DNA from: Gemmatimonadota bacterium
Lineage (GTDB): Bacteria; Gemmatimonadota; Gemmatimonadetes; Longimicrobiales; Gaopeijiaceae
Assembly: GCA_029879725.1 (NCBI GenBank)
Contig: JAOUPR010000026.1
Location: 1-43,447, forward strand
Reading direction: 5' to 3'
Length of the DNA: 43,447 bases
Shown: one piece after another, positions 6,250 to 13,069 of the stretch
Layout: every line of letters starts with the position of its first letter
Numbering within the stretch: the stretch's first letter is position 1
The notes under the pieces: model-generated
Seen by the model: only the letters and a program-made list of their open reading frames with translations
Told to the model about the DNA's origin: nothing
Databases searched by the model: none
Program-made: the position numbers and the translations under genes

Positions 6250-7455
6250 TCAGAGCGCCTCGACCACCACGGCCGCGCCCTGCCCGCCTCCGATGCACGC
6301 GGACCCGAGTCCGTAGCGGAGGCCCCGCCGGCGCAATTCGTGAAGAAGATGGATCGTGATCCGGGCACCGGACGCCGCCAGTGGATGGGTGAGGGCGATG
6401 GCCCCGCCATTCACGTTCGTGCGCTCCGGATCCAACCCCAGCTCCTTCTCCACCGCCTTGTACTGGGGTGCGAACGCCTCGTTCACCTCCACCAGATCCA
6501 TGTCCGCCACCGTGAGACCGGCCTTCTCCAGTGCCTTGCGAGCGGCGGGAGCGGGGCCGATCCCCATCACCCGCGGTTCCACTCCCACCGTCGCCCACGA
6601 CAGGAGGCGCCCGATGGGCTTCGCGTCGTGGGCCCGGGCCCACTCGGCGTCCGCCATGACCGCGCTGGCCGAACCGTCCCCGATTCCGCTCGCGTTCCCG
6701 GCCGTGACCAGACCGTCGGCCTTGAAATAGGGTCGGAGTCCGCCCAGCGCCTCCATGGTCGTGTCCGCCCGGATGTGTTCGTCGGCGGCGTACACCCGGT
6801 CGCCCTTGCGGCTGGCGATGGTGACCGGCGCGATCTCCGCATCGAAGTGACCCTGATCCCACCCCGCCTTCGCCCTCTGCTGCGAGTCGAACGCCACCCG
6901 GTCCACCTCCTCCCGGACCAGGTCGTAGCGGGAAGCGAGCTCCTCGGCGGTCTGCGCCATGGTCAGGCCACAGTTGGTGTCCATGAGGGATTCCCAGAGG
7001 AGGTCCTCGAAGAATCCGCCTGCCTCACCGAGACGGAGCTTCCCCCACCGCGCGCCACGGATCACGTGGGGTGCCTGGCTCATGGACTCGGCCCCTCCGG
7101 CGAGGCACACCGACGACTCCCCGAGCAGGATCTCCTTGGCTCCCTGGATCATGGCCTCGAACCCCGACCCGCAGAGGCGGTTCACGGTGAGCGCCGGACG
7201 GTCTTCGGGCACCCCGGATCGCAGTGCGACGTGACGCGCGAGGTAGATGGCGTCCGCCGACGTCTGCAGCGCGTTGCCGAAGAACGTGTGGTCCACCTGA
7301 TCGGGTGAAAGGCCGGCCGCTTCGATGGCGGCGGTGCTGCTGAACACACCGAGATCCGTCGCGGTGAAGTCCTTGAGTGATCCGCCGAAGGTGCCGAATC
7401 CCGTACGCTTCCCCGAAAGGAAGACGATGTCTCTGCTCGTGCCCTGGGTGCCCAT
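6250..7455 (-). CDS. acetyl-CoA C-acyltransferase (thiolase)
   Basis: This is a type II thiolase, which cleaves 3-ketoacyl-CoA or condenses two acetyl-CoA. It has the nucleophilic cysteine in NRLCGSG (Cys95), NEAFAP (325-330), the histidine motif ALTHPLAASGAR (His357) and the C-terminal CIGGGQG (Cys387). The length of 401 residues is standard. One oddity is LTHPLAASG where most thiolases have LGHPLGASG; the catalytic His is kept but two glycines are replaced. The ATG at 7455 has GGAG about 9 bases upstream. The hbd gene downstream would supply its 3-ketoacyl-CoA substrate. Whether it acts mainly in synthesis or breakdown cannot be told from the sequence. Confidence 0.94.
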   Translation of the reverse strand: MGTQGTSRDIVFLSGKRTGFGTFGGSLKDFTATDLGVFSSTAAIEAAGLSPDQVDHTFFGNALQTSADAIYLARHVALRSGVPEDRPALTVNRLCGSGFEAMIQGAKEILLGESSVCLAGGAESMSQAPHVIRGARWGKLRLGEAGGFFEDLLWESLMDTNCGLTMAQTAEELASRYDLVREEVDRVAFDSQQRAKAGWDQGHFDAEIAPVTIASRKGDRVYAADEHIRADTTMEALGGLRPYFKADGLVTAGNASGIGDGSASAVMADAEWARAHDAKPIGRLLSWATVGVEPRVMGIGPAPAARKALEKAGLTVADMDLVEVNEAFAPQYKAVEKELGLDPERTNVNGGAIALTHPLAASGARITIHLLHELRRRGLRYGLGSACIGGGQGAAVVVEAL

Positions 7456-7526
7456 GAGTCCGCTCCAACTCCACTTGAGAATGGATGACGTCAGATCTCT
7501 GGGCTACCCCCGGGCCCCGCGTCGGT

Positions 7527-8588
7527 TCACCCTGCGGATCCGGCCCCGCCGGCCACCCTGCGGGCGATCCACTCACCCACCTCCTCGGTGGTCCGGCCAC
7601 CGCCCAGATCCGGGGTGCTCCACCCCTCCTCCAGCGCGGCGTGCACCGCGGATTCCACCGAACCGGCGGCATCCGTCTCACCGAAATGATCGAGGAGAAG
7701 CGCGACGCATCGGATGGCGCCCATGGGGTTGGCCTTCCCGCGACCCGCGATGTCCGGAGCGGATCCGTGTACGGGCTCGAACAGGGCGTGGCGACCGGGG
7801 TGGAGATTGGCCGACGGCGCCGTGCCCAACCCTCCGGTGAGTTCGGCGGCCAGGTCACTGACGATGTCGCCGAACAGGTTCGACGTGACGATCACCGAAT
7901 AGTGCTCCGGCCTGCGGACGAGATCCATGGCCATGGCATCCACGTACATCATGTCCGTCGCGATGGCAGGATACCCGGCGGAGACCTCGGCGAACACGCG
8001 GCGCCACAGCCCTCCAGCCCACCGCATGGCGTTCGCCTTGTCCACAAGCGTCACCTTGGGCCGCGACCGGCGCTCGGCGTACTCGAAGGCGGCACGGATG
8101 ATCCGCTCCACCCCCCGGTACGTATTCACGTCCTCTTCGATGGCCACTTCATCGGGAGTACCCTGGCGCAGCACGCCCCCCATCCCCGTATACACCCCCT
8201 CGGTATTCTCCCGGAAGATCTCCAGATCCACCTTCCCCGCCACCGACTTGAGCGGCGAGAACTCCGGAGAGAGGAGCGTGCAGGGGCGGAAGTTCACGAA
8301 GAGGTCGAGCCGGAAGCGAAGCCCCAGGAGAATGTCCCGCGCGTGCTCGTTCCCCGGCACCCTGGGATCGCCCAGAGCCCCCAGCAGTATGGCGTCGTAC
8401 TCGTCGGAGAGTGTGCGGAACTCGTCATCGGTGATCGTGACCCCGTCGCGGAGGAACCGGTCGGCGCCGAGATCCCACTCCACCAGGTCGAACCCCGCGG
8501 ATACGGGGACGGACTCGAGCACCCGTCGTGCCTCCCTGATCACTTCCTTTCCGATCCCGTCACCGGGGATCAGCGCGACTCTCGGCAT
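7527..8588 (-). CDS. isocitrate/isopropylmalate dehydrogenase family protein
   Basis: This is an NAD-dependent beta-decarboxylating dehydrogenase of the IPMDH/ICDH/tartrate dehydrogenase family. Visible motifs are IPGDGIGKEV (7-16), the substrate loop LLGLRFRLDLFVNFRP, ENTEGVYTG (128-136), the catalytic lysine in VDKANAMR (Lys184), the metal-binding region NLFGDIVSDLAAEL (Asp241, Asp245) and the NAD-binding HGSAPDIAGRGKANP. It resembles 3-isopropylmalate dehydrogenase (leuB), but no leuA, leuC or leuD is nearby and ENTEG is more usual in isocitrate or tartrate enzymes. I therefore leave the substrate open. It lies 71 bases upstream of the thiolase gene and 23 bases downstream of the lipoprotein gene. 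Length is normal at 353 aa. Confidence 0.88.
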   Translation of the reverse strand: MPRVALIPGDGIGKEVIREARRVLESVPVSAGFDLVEWDLGADRFLRDGVTITDDEFRTLSDEYDAILLGALGDPRVPGNEHARDILLGLRFRLDLFVNFRPCTLLSPEFSPLKSVAGKVDLEIFRENTEGVYTGMGGVLRQGTPDEVAIEEDVNTYRGVERIIRAAFEYAERRSRPKVTLVDKANAMRWAGGLWRRVFAEVSAGYPAIATDMMYVDAMAMDLVRRPEHYSVIVTSNLFGDIVSDLAAELTGGLGTAPSANLHPGRHALFEPVHGSAPDIAGRGKANPMGAIRCVALLLDHFGETDAAGSVESAVHAALEEGWSTPDLGGGRTTEEVGEWIARRVAGGAGSAG

Positions 8589-8611
8589 GAACCCTTCCTG
8601 TTCAGTCTTCT

Positions 8612-9088
8612 TCAGTCGTCGTACCGAACGATGATCACCCCGTGCGTCGCCGGCGCGTTCCCCTCCACCCTGTACGGATACCGTCCCTCCGGAGCGTCAC
8701 GGAACGAGAGCACGTATCGCACCCCGCGGTCCAGAAGGGGCGGAGACTCGACCTGGTCGCTGTCGACGAGGAAGGTCCGCGCCGGGGTGGCGAGGCTGTC
8801 CAACTCGAAGATCACCTCGTGGATCTTCCAGTCGTCGGTGACGAATTCCACGAAGTCACCGCTACGCACCACGACCTCGGATGGACGGGCCCGCTCGACG
8901 CTATCCGACGTGAGCACCACGCGATGCACGGCGTCGTCTTCGGTGAGCCCCAGCGTCTCGCGGAGAAGATCATCGGGTGGGGGCGCATTCTCACCGGCAC
9001 AGCCGGCGCACGCAACCACGAGGATCGCCGGCAAGACGAGCCGAGGTACGGGCAGCCGACTCCAGGGAAGTATCGCGCCTCGCCTCAC
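8612..9088 (-). CDS. cupredoxin-fold-like lipoprotein (158 aa)
   Basis: This is a probable lipoprotein. A basic N-terminus and hydrophobic stretch lead to VVACAGC, where Cys27 or Cys30 could be lipidated. The remainder looks like a cupredoxin-type beta sandwich: EVVVRSGDFVEFVTDDWKIH, then YVLSFRDAPEGRYPYRVEG and THGVIIVR. The two histidines sit where copper ligands often lie, but the ligand cysteine between them is missing, so copper binding is doubtful. The GTG start at 9088 overlaps the stop of the upstream zinc ribbon gene in the sequence GTGA. Longer in-frame starts would overlap that gene by over 150 bases and bury the signal peptide. The cellular role is unknown. Confidence 0.78.
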   Translation of the reverse strand: MRRGAILPWSRLPVPRLVLPAILVVACAGCAGENAPPPDDLLRETLGLTEDDAVHRVVLTSDSVERARPSEVVVRSGDFVEFVTDDWKIHEVIFELDSLATPARTFLVDSDQVESPPLLDRGVRYVLSFRDAPEGRYPYRVEGNAPATHGVIIVRYDD

Positions 9089-9840
9089 CCCGCCGCCTCG
9101 GTTCCACACGCGATGCAGAACCGCCAGTCGGGGCTGAGTTCCTCGCCGCAGGTCGGACAGGGAACCACGCGGATATCCGTTCCGCAGAATGGACAGAAGT
9201 TCACGTCGGGCCGGCCGGGAAGACTCCCACCACACCAGCGGCACGCGGACGGGTGCGCGACGCCGTCACCATCCATGACCGTGGAGACGATCCCGGGAAC
9301 CGTCGGAGCCACGGGGGCAGCAGGAGCGGCCGGCGCAACCCGGGCCACCGGAGGCTCTTCCACCCCATTCCCCGCGGCGGTGACTTCGGCCACCCCGCCG
9401 GGCGAGGGAACAGGAGGCCGACCGGCATCCATCTCCATGAGCTCGACCTGATGCGTGGGTGCCGCTTCGCCGGTCGACGGACCCACCGCCTCCACGGAGG
9501 CGAGCTTCTCCGGGTTCACACGTACGTCCGCCGCGGCATACTCGCGGTACAGTCCGGTATTCGGATTCGGGGCGGCGAGTTCCTCCCTCATCTCCCTCAG
9601 TGCATGCGGAGAATCGACGATGAGGTAGTCCTCGGGGCCCGCCAGCAGATGGAGAATCGTGTTCTCGTAGTCTCCGTTGATCTCGACGCCGAGCCGATCA
9701 CGGTGCGTACGGTACGGGATCAGATTCTGATAGATCTCGGCCACCGTGAACGGGGCGCGGAGGTCGTCGGGACGCCGCGCCCGGATTTCCTCCACGAGAA
9801 CCTTGAAGAAGCGATGTGAAAGTGTGTCCGGGATGGTCAC
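9085..9840 (-). CDS. double zinc ribbon protein (251 aa)
   Basis: The C-terminal 55 residues hold two zinc ribbon knuckle pairs: CRWCGG with CPFCG, then CPTCGEE with CIACG. The arrangement is that of a double zinc ribbon. The N-terminal 100 residues are a helical domain (FFKVLVEEIRAR, VAEIYQNLIPYRTHR) that I do not recognise, joined by a long proline/alanine/valine-rich linker. The start is GTG at 9840, overlapping the stop of the TPR gene as GTGA. Its own stop overlaps the start of the lipoprotein gene in the same way. The three genes are therefore probably translated in tandem, and the protein may act as an adaptor with the TPR protein. There is no membrane segment. Confidence 0.82.
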   Translation of the reverse strand: MTIPDTLSHRFFKVLVEEIRARRPDDLRAPFTVAEIYQNLIPYRTHRDRLGVEINGDYENTILHLLAGPEDYLIVDSPHALREMREELAAPNPNTGLYREYAAADVRVNPEKLASVEAVGPSTGEAAPTHQVELMEMDAGRPPVPSPGGVAEVTAAGNGVEEPPVARVAPAAPAAPVAPTVPGIVSTVMDGDGVAHPSACRWCGGSLPGRPDVNFCPFCGTDIRVVPCPTCGEELSPDWRFCIACGTEAAG

Positions 9841-10958
9841 GTCGGGATCTCTCCGTCATCGGCCTCGAGATAGAGGAGTCCGGCCGCCGCCGCGGCTCTG
9901 AGGAAGGTTTCCGGGTCGAGAAAGGGTACCTCCACGCTCGTCTGCTCGTGCCACCGCTCGGCGAGACGCCGCATGTACTGCGTCACGCTCTCGTGGGCGA
10001 AGCCGGCGTGGTCCCGCATGAGGCGAACGATCTCGGACATGCTCCCTCGGAACCGATGCCCGTCGAGGAGCCGGACCGTCCACCGACCCTCCTGTCCCGG
10101 GTGCGGACGCCCCTCTCCGAAGAGCTCGAGCTGGGAGCGTTCCCCGAACGAATCGCCGCCCTCGCCCCCTCCCGACTCCACGTCCGCCAGAAGGCGGTCG
10201 AGCGGATCGAGCACGTCTTCGAGTTCGCGCAGCCTGGTCTCCCAGGGGATCAGTCCGGCGTCCCCGGCTTCGAGATCCCAAAGGGCCCTCTTCAATTCGA
10301 TGAGGCGCCAAACCGCCAGACTGTCCCAGTGGTCCTGGGGAGGCACCCGCTCGAATTCCCGGAGGGAGTTCTCCCAGTCGCCTCGGTCGAAGAGGACGTG
10401 CGCCAGGTAGACCCGCGCCTCGGTGAAGTCCGGATCCAACCGCAGCGCGCGTCGGATCTGCCGGCTGGCGCCCACCTCGTCACCGAGACGATGGAGCGCG
10501 TACCCCACCGAAGCGACCGCCTCGGCGTCGTCGGGGCGGACGGAAACCGCTCGGGCGAACATGTCGCGAGACAGGGCATACAACCCTTCGCGGTACAGCG
10601 CCCTCCCCATGGTGAGGATGAGCTCCACGTCACCGTCGCCCCCCCCGGCCGCGACTTCGTCGAAGATCCGGACGGCCCGCTCGCTCTCCCCGAATCGGAG
10701 GAGACACTCCCCCAGTCCCACGAGGGCATCCTCGTGGGCCCCGTCGAGGGCGACCGCCTCTTCGAAGGCGCGGCGGGCCCAGGCGAACTCCTCACGGGCC
10801 AGCCTCGCGTACCCCAATCCGACGTAGAGCTCCACGGCGTGGGGATAGAGGGTGAGGCCCTCCTTGAGCAACTGTAGAGCCTCGTCGTAGTCGCCTTCGT
10901 GATACAGCCTGTGAGCCTGCTCGTCGTATTCCTCGGAACTGAGGAAGCCTTCCGGCAT
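9837..10958 (-). CDS. tetratricopeptide repeat protein (373 aa)
   Basis: At least five TPR-like helical pairs are visible in the first 220 residues, for example ALQLLKEGLTLYPHAVELYV, AFEEAVALDGAHEDALVGLG and QIRRALRLDPDFTEARVYLA. TPRs mediate protein-protein contacts. The last 100 residues are different: they carry a strand pair RWTVRLLDGHRFRGSMSEIV and a helical tail of unknown function. The ATG at 10958 has AAGGAG with 7-base spacing. There is no signal peptide, so it is probably cytoplasmic. The stop overlaps the zinc ribbon gene start (GTGA), so the two products are probably made together. Confidence 0.87.
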   Translation of the reverse strand: MPEGFLSSEEYDEQAHRLYHEGDYDEALQLLKEGLTLYPHAVELYVGLGYARLAREEFAWARRAFEEAVALDGAHEDALVGLGECLLRFGESERAVRIFDEVAAGGGDGDVELILTMGRALYREGLYALSRDMFARAVSVRPDDAEAVASVGYALHRLGDEVGASRQIRRALRLDPDFTEARVYLAHVLFDRGDWENSLREFERVPPQDHWDSLAVWRLIELKRALWDLEAGDAGLIPWETRLRELEDVLDPLDRLLADVESGGGEGGDSFGERSQLELFGEGRPHPGQEGRWTVRLLDGHRFRGSMSEIVRLMRDHAGFAHESVTQYMRRLAERWHEQTSVEVPFLDPETFLRAAAAAGLLYLEADDGEIPT

Positions 10959-11045
10959 GAATGGGCTCCTTGACCGAATCTGGAAGGGATATCCGGCTCC
11001 AATGTAATGCGCTGGAGAAGGGCGAACCACCCTGATCTGGCGACC

Positions 11046-11423
11046 CTACACCCGGGCGAAAGCAACCCCGCAGAGCTGGCACACGAGGTCGTTCCCCATC
11101 CGGATCAGCCGCTGCCCACGTCCATGGCGCGGGCAATCCGGCTCCACGCCCTGGTCCAGCACTTCCCTGACCTTGGAGCGCTCCACCCGGGTCCCCTTCG
11201 GAATCTCCACGTGGTATCGAAGGGAAGATGCGGAGCACTCGAGGATGAGGTGTCCCTTCCCCCCGTCGCCGGTGCGCACGCCCAGCGGCATGAGGAAGCC
11301 GCCCTGTGGGGACGGGATCTGACTTCCGGCGTAGTATCCCTTCAGTACGGCCTTCGCGTTGTCGACCGGGAGGGCGTCGGCCGGTACCTCTGGCGGAACG
11401 GGGGTCCTGTTGTTCTTCGTCAT
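11046..11423 (-). CDS. small uncharacterised protein with C-terminal metal-binding cysteines (125 aa)
   Basis: No family is recognised. The C-terminal 35 residues carry CPRHG and, 18 residues later, CQLCG, a likely zinc-binding knuckle pair. The middle has strand-like segments (GGFLMPLGVRTG, HLILECSASSLRYHVEI). The ATG at 11423 follows the asparaginase-family gene by 26 bases on the same strand and has no clear ribosome site. The reading frame stays open far upstream, but that part lies antisense-in-frame over the asparaginase gene and is not coding. The TPR gene lies 87 bases downstream, so this gene links the two parts of the minus-strand run. Confidence 0.7.
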   Translation of the reverse strand: MTKNNRTPVPPEVPADALPVDNAKAVLKGYYAGSQIPSPQGGFLMPLGVRTGDGGKGHLILECSASSLRYHVEIPKGTRVERSKVREVLDQGVEPDCPRHGRGQRLIRMGNDLVCQLCGVAFARV

Positions 11424-11449
11424 GGCGGGAGTGGTGGGAGGAAAGTCGA

Positions 11450-12553
11450 TCAGCTGGTCCGCTGGAAGAGGTACGCCGAGTCCTCGAGACGGGACCGGCC
11501 GTCCACGTTGACGGCGAAGCGGGCGCCGGAGTAGATGGCCGCGGCCCCGTACTCGCCCCTCTTGTTCACGGCGTAGTAATTGACGTCGAACGCGGGCCGA
11601 CCGGCCTCCGTGAGGAGTCGGTCTTCCACCGTCCAACGCACGATCCTGCGCAACGCTTCGAGACATGCGTCCGTGGGGCTGGTGCCCTGTCGCATGAGCT
11701 CGATGACGGTGTGTGCGCCACAGGTCTTGATGACGGCTTCCCCCCTCCCCGTCGAACCCGCCGCGCCCACGTCGTTGTCGCAGTACATCCCCGCCCCGAT
11801 GATGGGCGAGTCGCCTACCCGGCCGGGAATCTTGAAAGCAAGCCCCGACGTGGTGGTCACCGACGAAAGATCGCCGTTGCGGTCCACGATGTTGCAGTTG
11901 ATGGTCCCGTGCGGACGGACCCCGTCGAAGGAATCCAGGAGCTCGTCGTCGAGACCCTCCGGCCGTTCGAAGGGGCGAACGGGCTCTCCGGACTCCGCCG
12001 GCGTGAGGTATTCGCCCGCCGAACCGAGGCCGGCCCGCCACTGGACCCACGCGCGACGCGCGCCGTCGGTGAGGATGTCCTCGATGGGATGCCCCATGGA
12101 GGCGGCGAACCGCTGCGCCCCTTCCCCCACCAGGAGGTGGTGGTCCGTGTACCGCATCACATCGAGAGCCACCAGGGACGGACGCTTCACCCCTTCGAGG
12201 CACGCGACCGCCCCGGCGCCTCGCGTGGGACCGTGCATGAGCGAGGAGTCCAACTGGACCACTCCGTCGGCGTTGGGAAGCCCTCCGTACCCCACGGACA
12301 TGTCTTCCGGGTCTTCCTCCACGAGATTGACGCCGCGGACCACCGCGTCGATGGTATAGGAACCATCGGCGAGTTCCTGCATGGCCCGATCCACGGCGGC
12401 GAGTCCGTTGGAGGACGCGATACAGACCGGGGTGACGTTGCGAAGCAGGACGGCCGGCGAGCCGGCGAGCGGCACGGGGACCATCCCCAACGCGGCCCCC
12501 ACCCCCGCGCCGGTGGTCGTGCGCAAGAAATCGCGCCTGGTGTTGGCACTCAT
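11450..12553 (-). CDS. N4-(beta-N-acetylglucosaminyl)-L-asparaginase family protein, Tat-exported
   Basis: This is an Ntn-hydrolase of the glycosylasparaginase/isoaspartyl peptidase family, made as a precursor that cleaves itself to expose a threonine nucleophile. The probable cleavage site is Gly216-Thr217 in RPHGTINC. It is followed by the conserved substrate region SVTTTSGLAFKIPGRVGDSP and GAAGSTGRGE. The N-terminus MSANTRRDFLR plus a hydrophobic stretch is a twin-arginine signal, so the folded enzyme is exported. The ATG at 12553 has AGGAGGT with 5-base spacing. Glycosylasparaginases of the lysosomal type have Asp before the Thr; Gly here is as in plant-type asparaginases, so isoaspartyl peptides or asparagine are also possible substrates. 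Length is 367 aa. Confidence 0.9.
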   Translation of the reverse strand: MSANTRRDFLRTTTGAGVGAALGMVPVPLAGSPAVLLRNVTPVCIASSNGLAAVDRAMQELADGSYTIDAVVRGVNLVEEDPEDMSVGYGGLPNADGVVQLDSSLMHGPTRGAGAVACLEGVKRPSLVALDVMRYTDHHLLVGEGAQRFAASMGHPIEDILTDGARRAWVQWRAGLGSAGEYLTPAESGEPVRPFERPEGLDDELLDSFDGVRPHGTINCNIVDRNGDLSSVTTTSGLAFKIPGRVGDSPIIGAGMYCDNDVGAAGSTGRGEAVIKTCGAHTVIELMRQGTSPTDACLEALRRIVRWTVEDRLLTEAGRPAFDVNYYAVNKRGEYGAAAIYSGARFAVNVDGRSRLEDSAYLFQRTS

Positions 12554-12624
12554 CCCGACCTCCTCAGGCAAGAAACGGGCGGAAGTATATGCAGCGGAGC
12601 CGTTTGCCGCTACCCGGAATGTCA

Positions 12625-12661
12625 CAAAAAAAAGTGGGGAACCCCGAAAGGTCCCCCACTT
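12625..12661 (-). terminator. strong terminator after the 86-aa gene
   Basis: On the minus strand a GC stem (AAGTGGGGGACC paired with GGTTCCCCACTT, one bulge) is followed by eight T. It lies 34 bases past the stop at 12695 and separates that gene from the asparaginase-family gene. Confidence 0.9.
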
Positions 12662-12694
12662 CGTCACTCGTCGGGACTCAACGCCCCGTATCAA

Positions 12695-12955
12695 TCAGTT
12701 GACCGCGGTCTCCTCGAGCTCGGGAACGACGTTCCGCGAACCGTGGGCGATGGCAGGCTGGCAGAAACGGATTCCGATCTGATACAGCCCTTGCAGATCC
12801 GACTCGGCCAGGTCAGGGTAACGCTCGGCCAGGTACTCGATGGTCTCGTCCATCCAGGTACGCTGGTCGTCGGCGCTCGCCTGGAGAACACCGCAACGAT
12901 TGATGTGGCTGAAGAGCTCGTCACGAGCCCGATCCATGAGCTTCTCTTTACTCAA
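12695..12955 (-). CDS. small uncharacterised protein (86 aa)
   Basis: This is a helical, acidic protein without a recognised family: DELFSHINRCGV, then WMDETIEYLAERYPDL and LQGLYQIGIRFCQP. I chose the TTG at 12955 because AAGGAGG lies 4-5 bases upstream, giving the start MSKEKLMDRARDEL. ATG codons at 12937 and 12976 are alternatives with weaker sites. A very strong terminator follows, so it is a monocistronic unit. It diverges from the hydantoinase B gene (13070), and the 114-bp gap between them holds TTATAA-like sequence near 13020 that could serve as a -10 box for either direction. The tight packaging suggests a real, well-expressed gene. Confidence 0.75.
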   Translation of the reverse strand: MSKEKLMDRARDELFSHINRCGVLQASADDQRTWMDETIEYLAERYPDLAESDLQGLYQIGIRFCQPAIAHGSRNVVPELEETAVN

Positions 12956-13069
12956 ACTCCCTCCTTGGAACACCATCCTCTCCGCTGAGCGCACAGGAAT
13001 GGTCGTACGTGCCTCAGCCTTATAACGTAACGTACTGAGTTCATTCACGAAACAGGACGCACCACTTCC

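Noticed and set aside
5302..7308. 668-codon open frame on the plus strand
   Set aside because: It runs antisense to the two-TM protein and thiolase genes; it has low-complexity Arg/Pro/His composition.
7527..8588. Firm leuB assignment
   Set aside because: Family membership is clear, but the ENTEG motif and the absence of leucine-pathway neighbours leave the substrate open.
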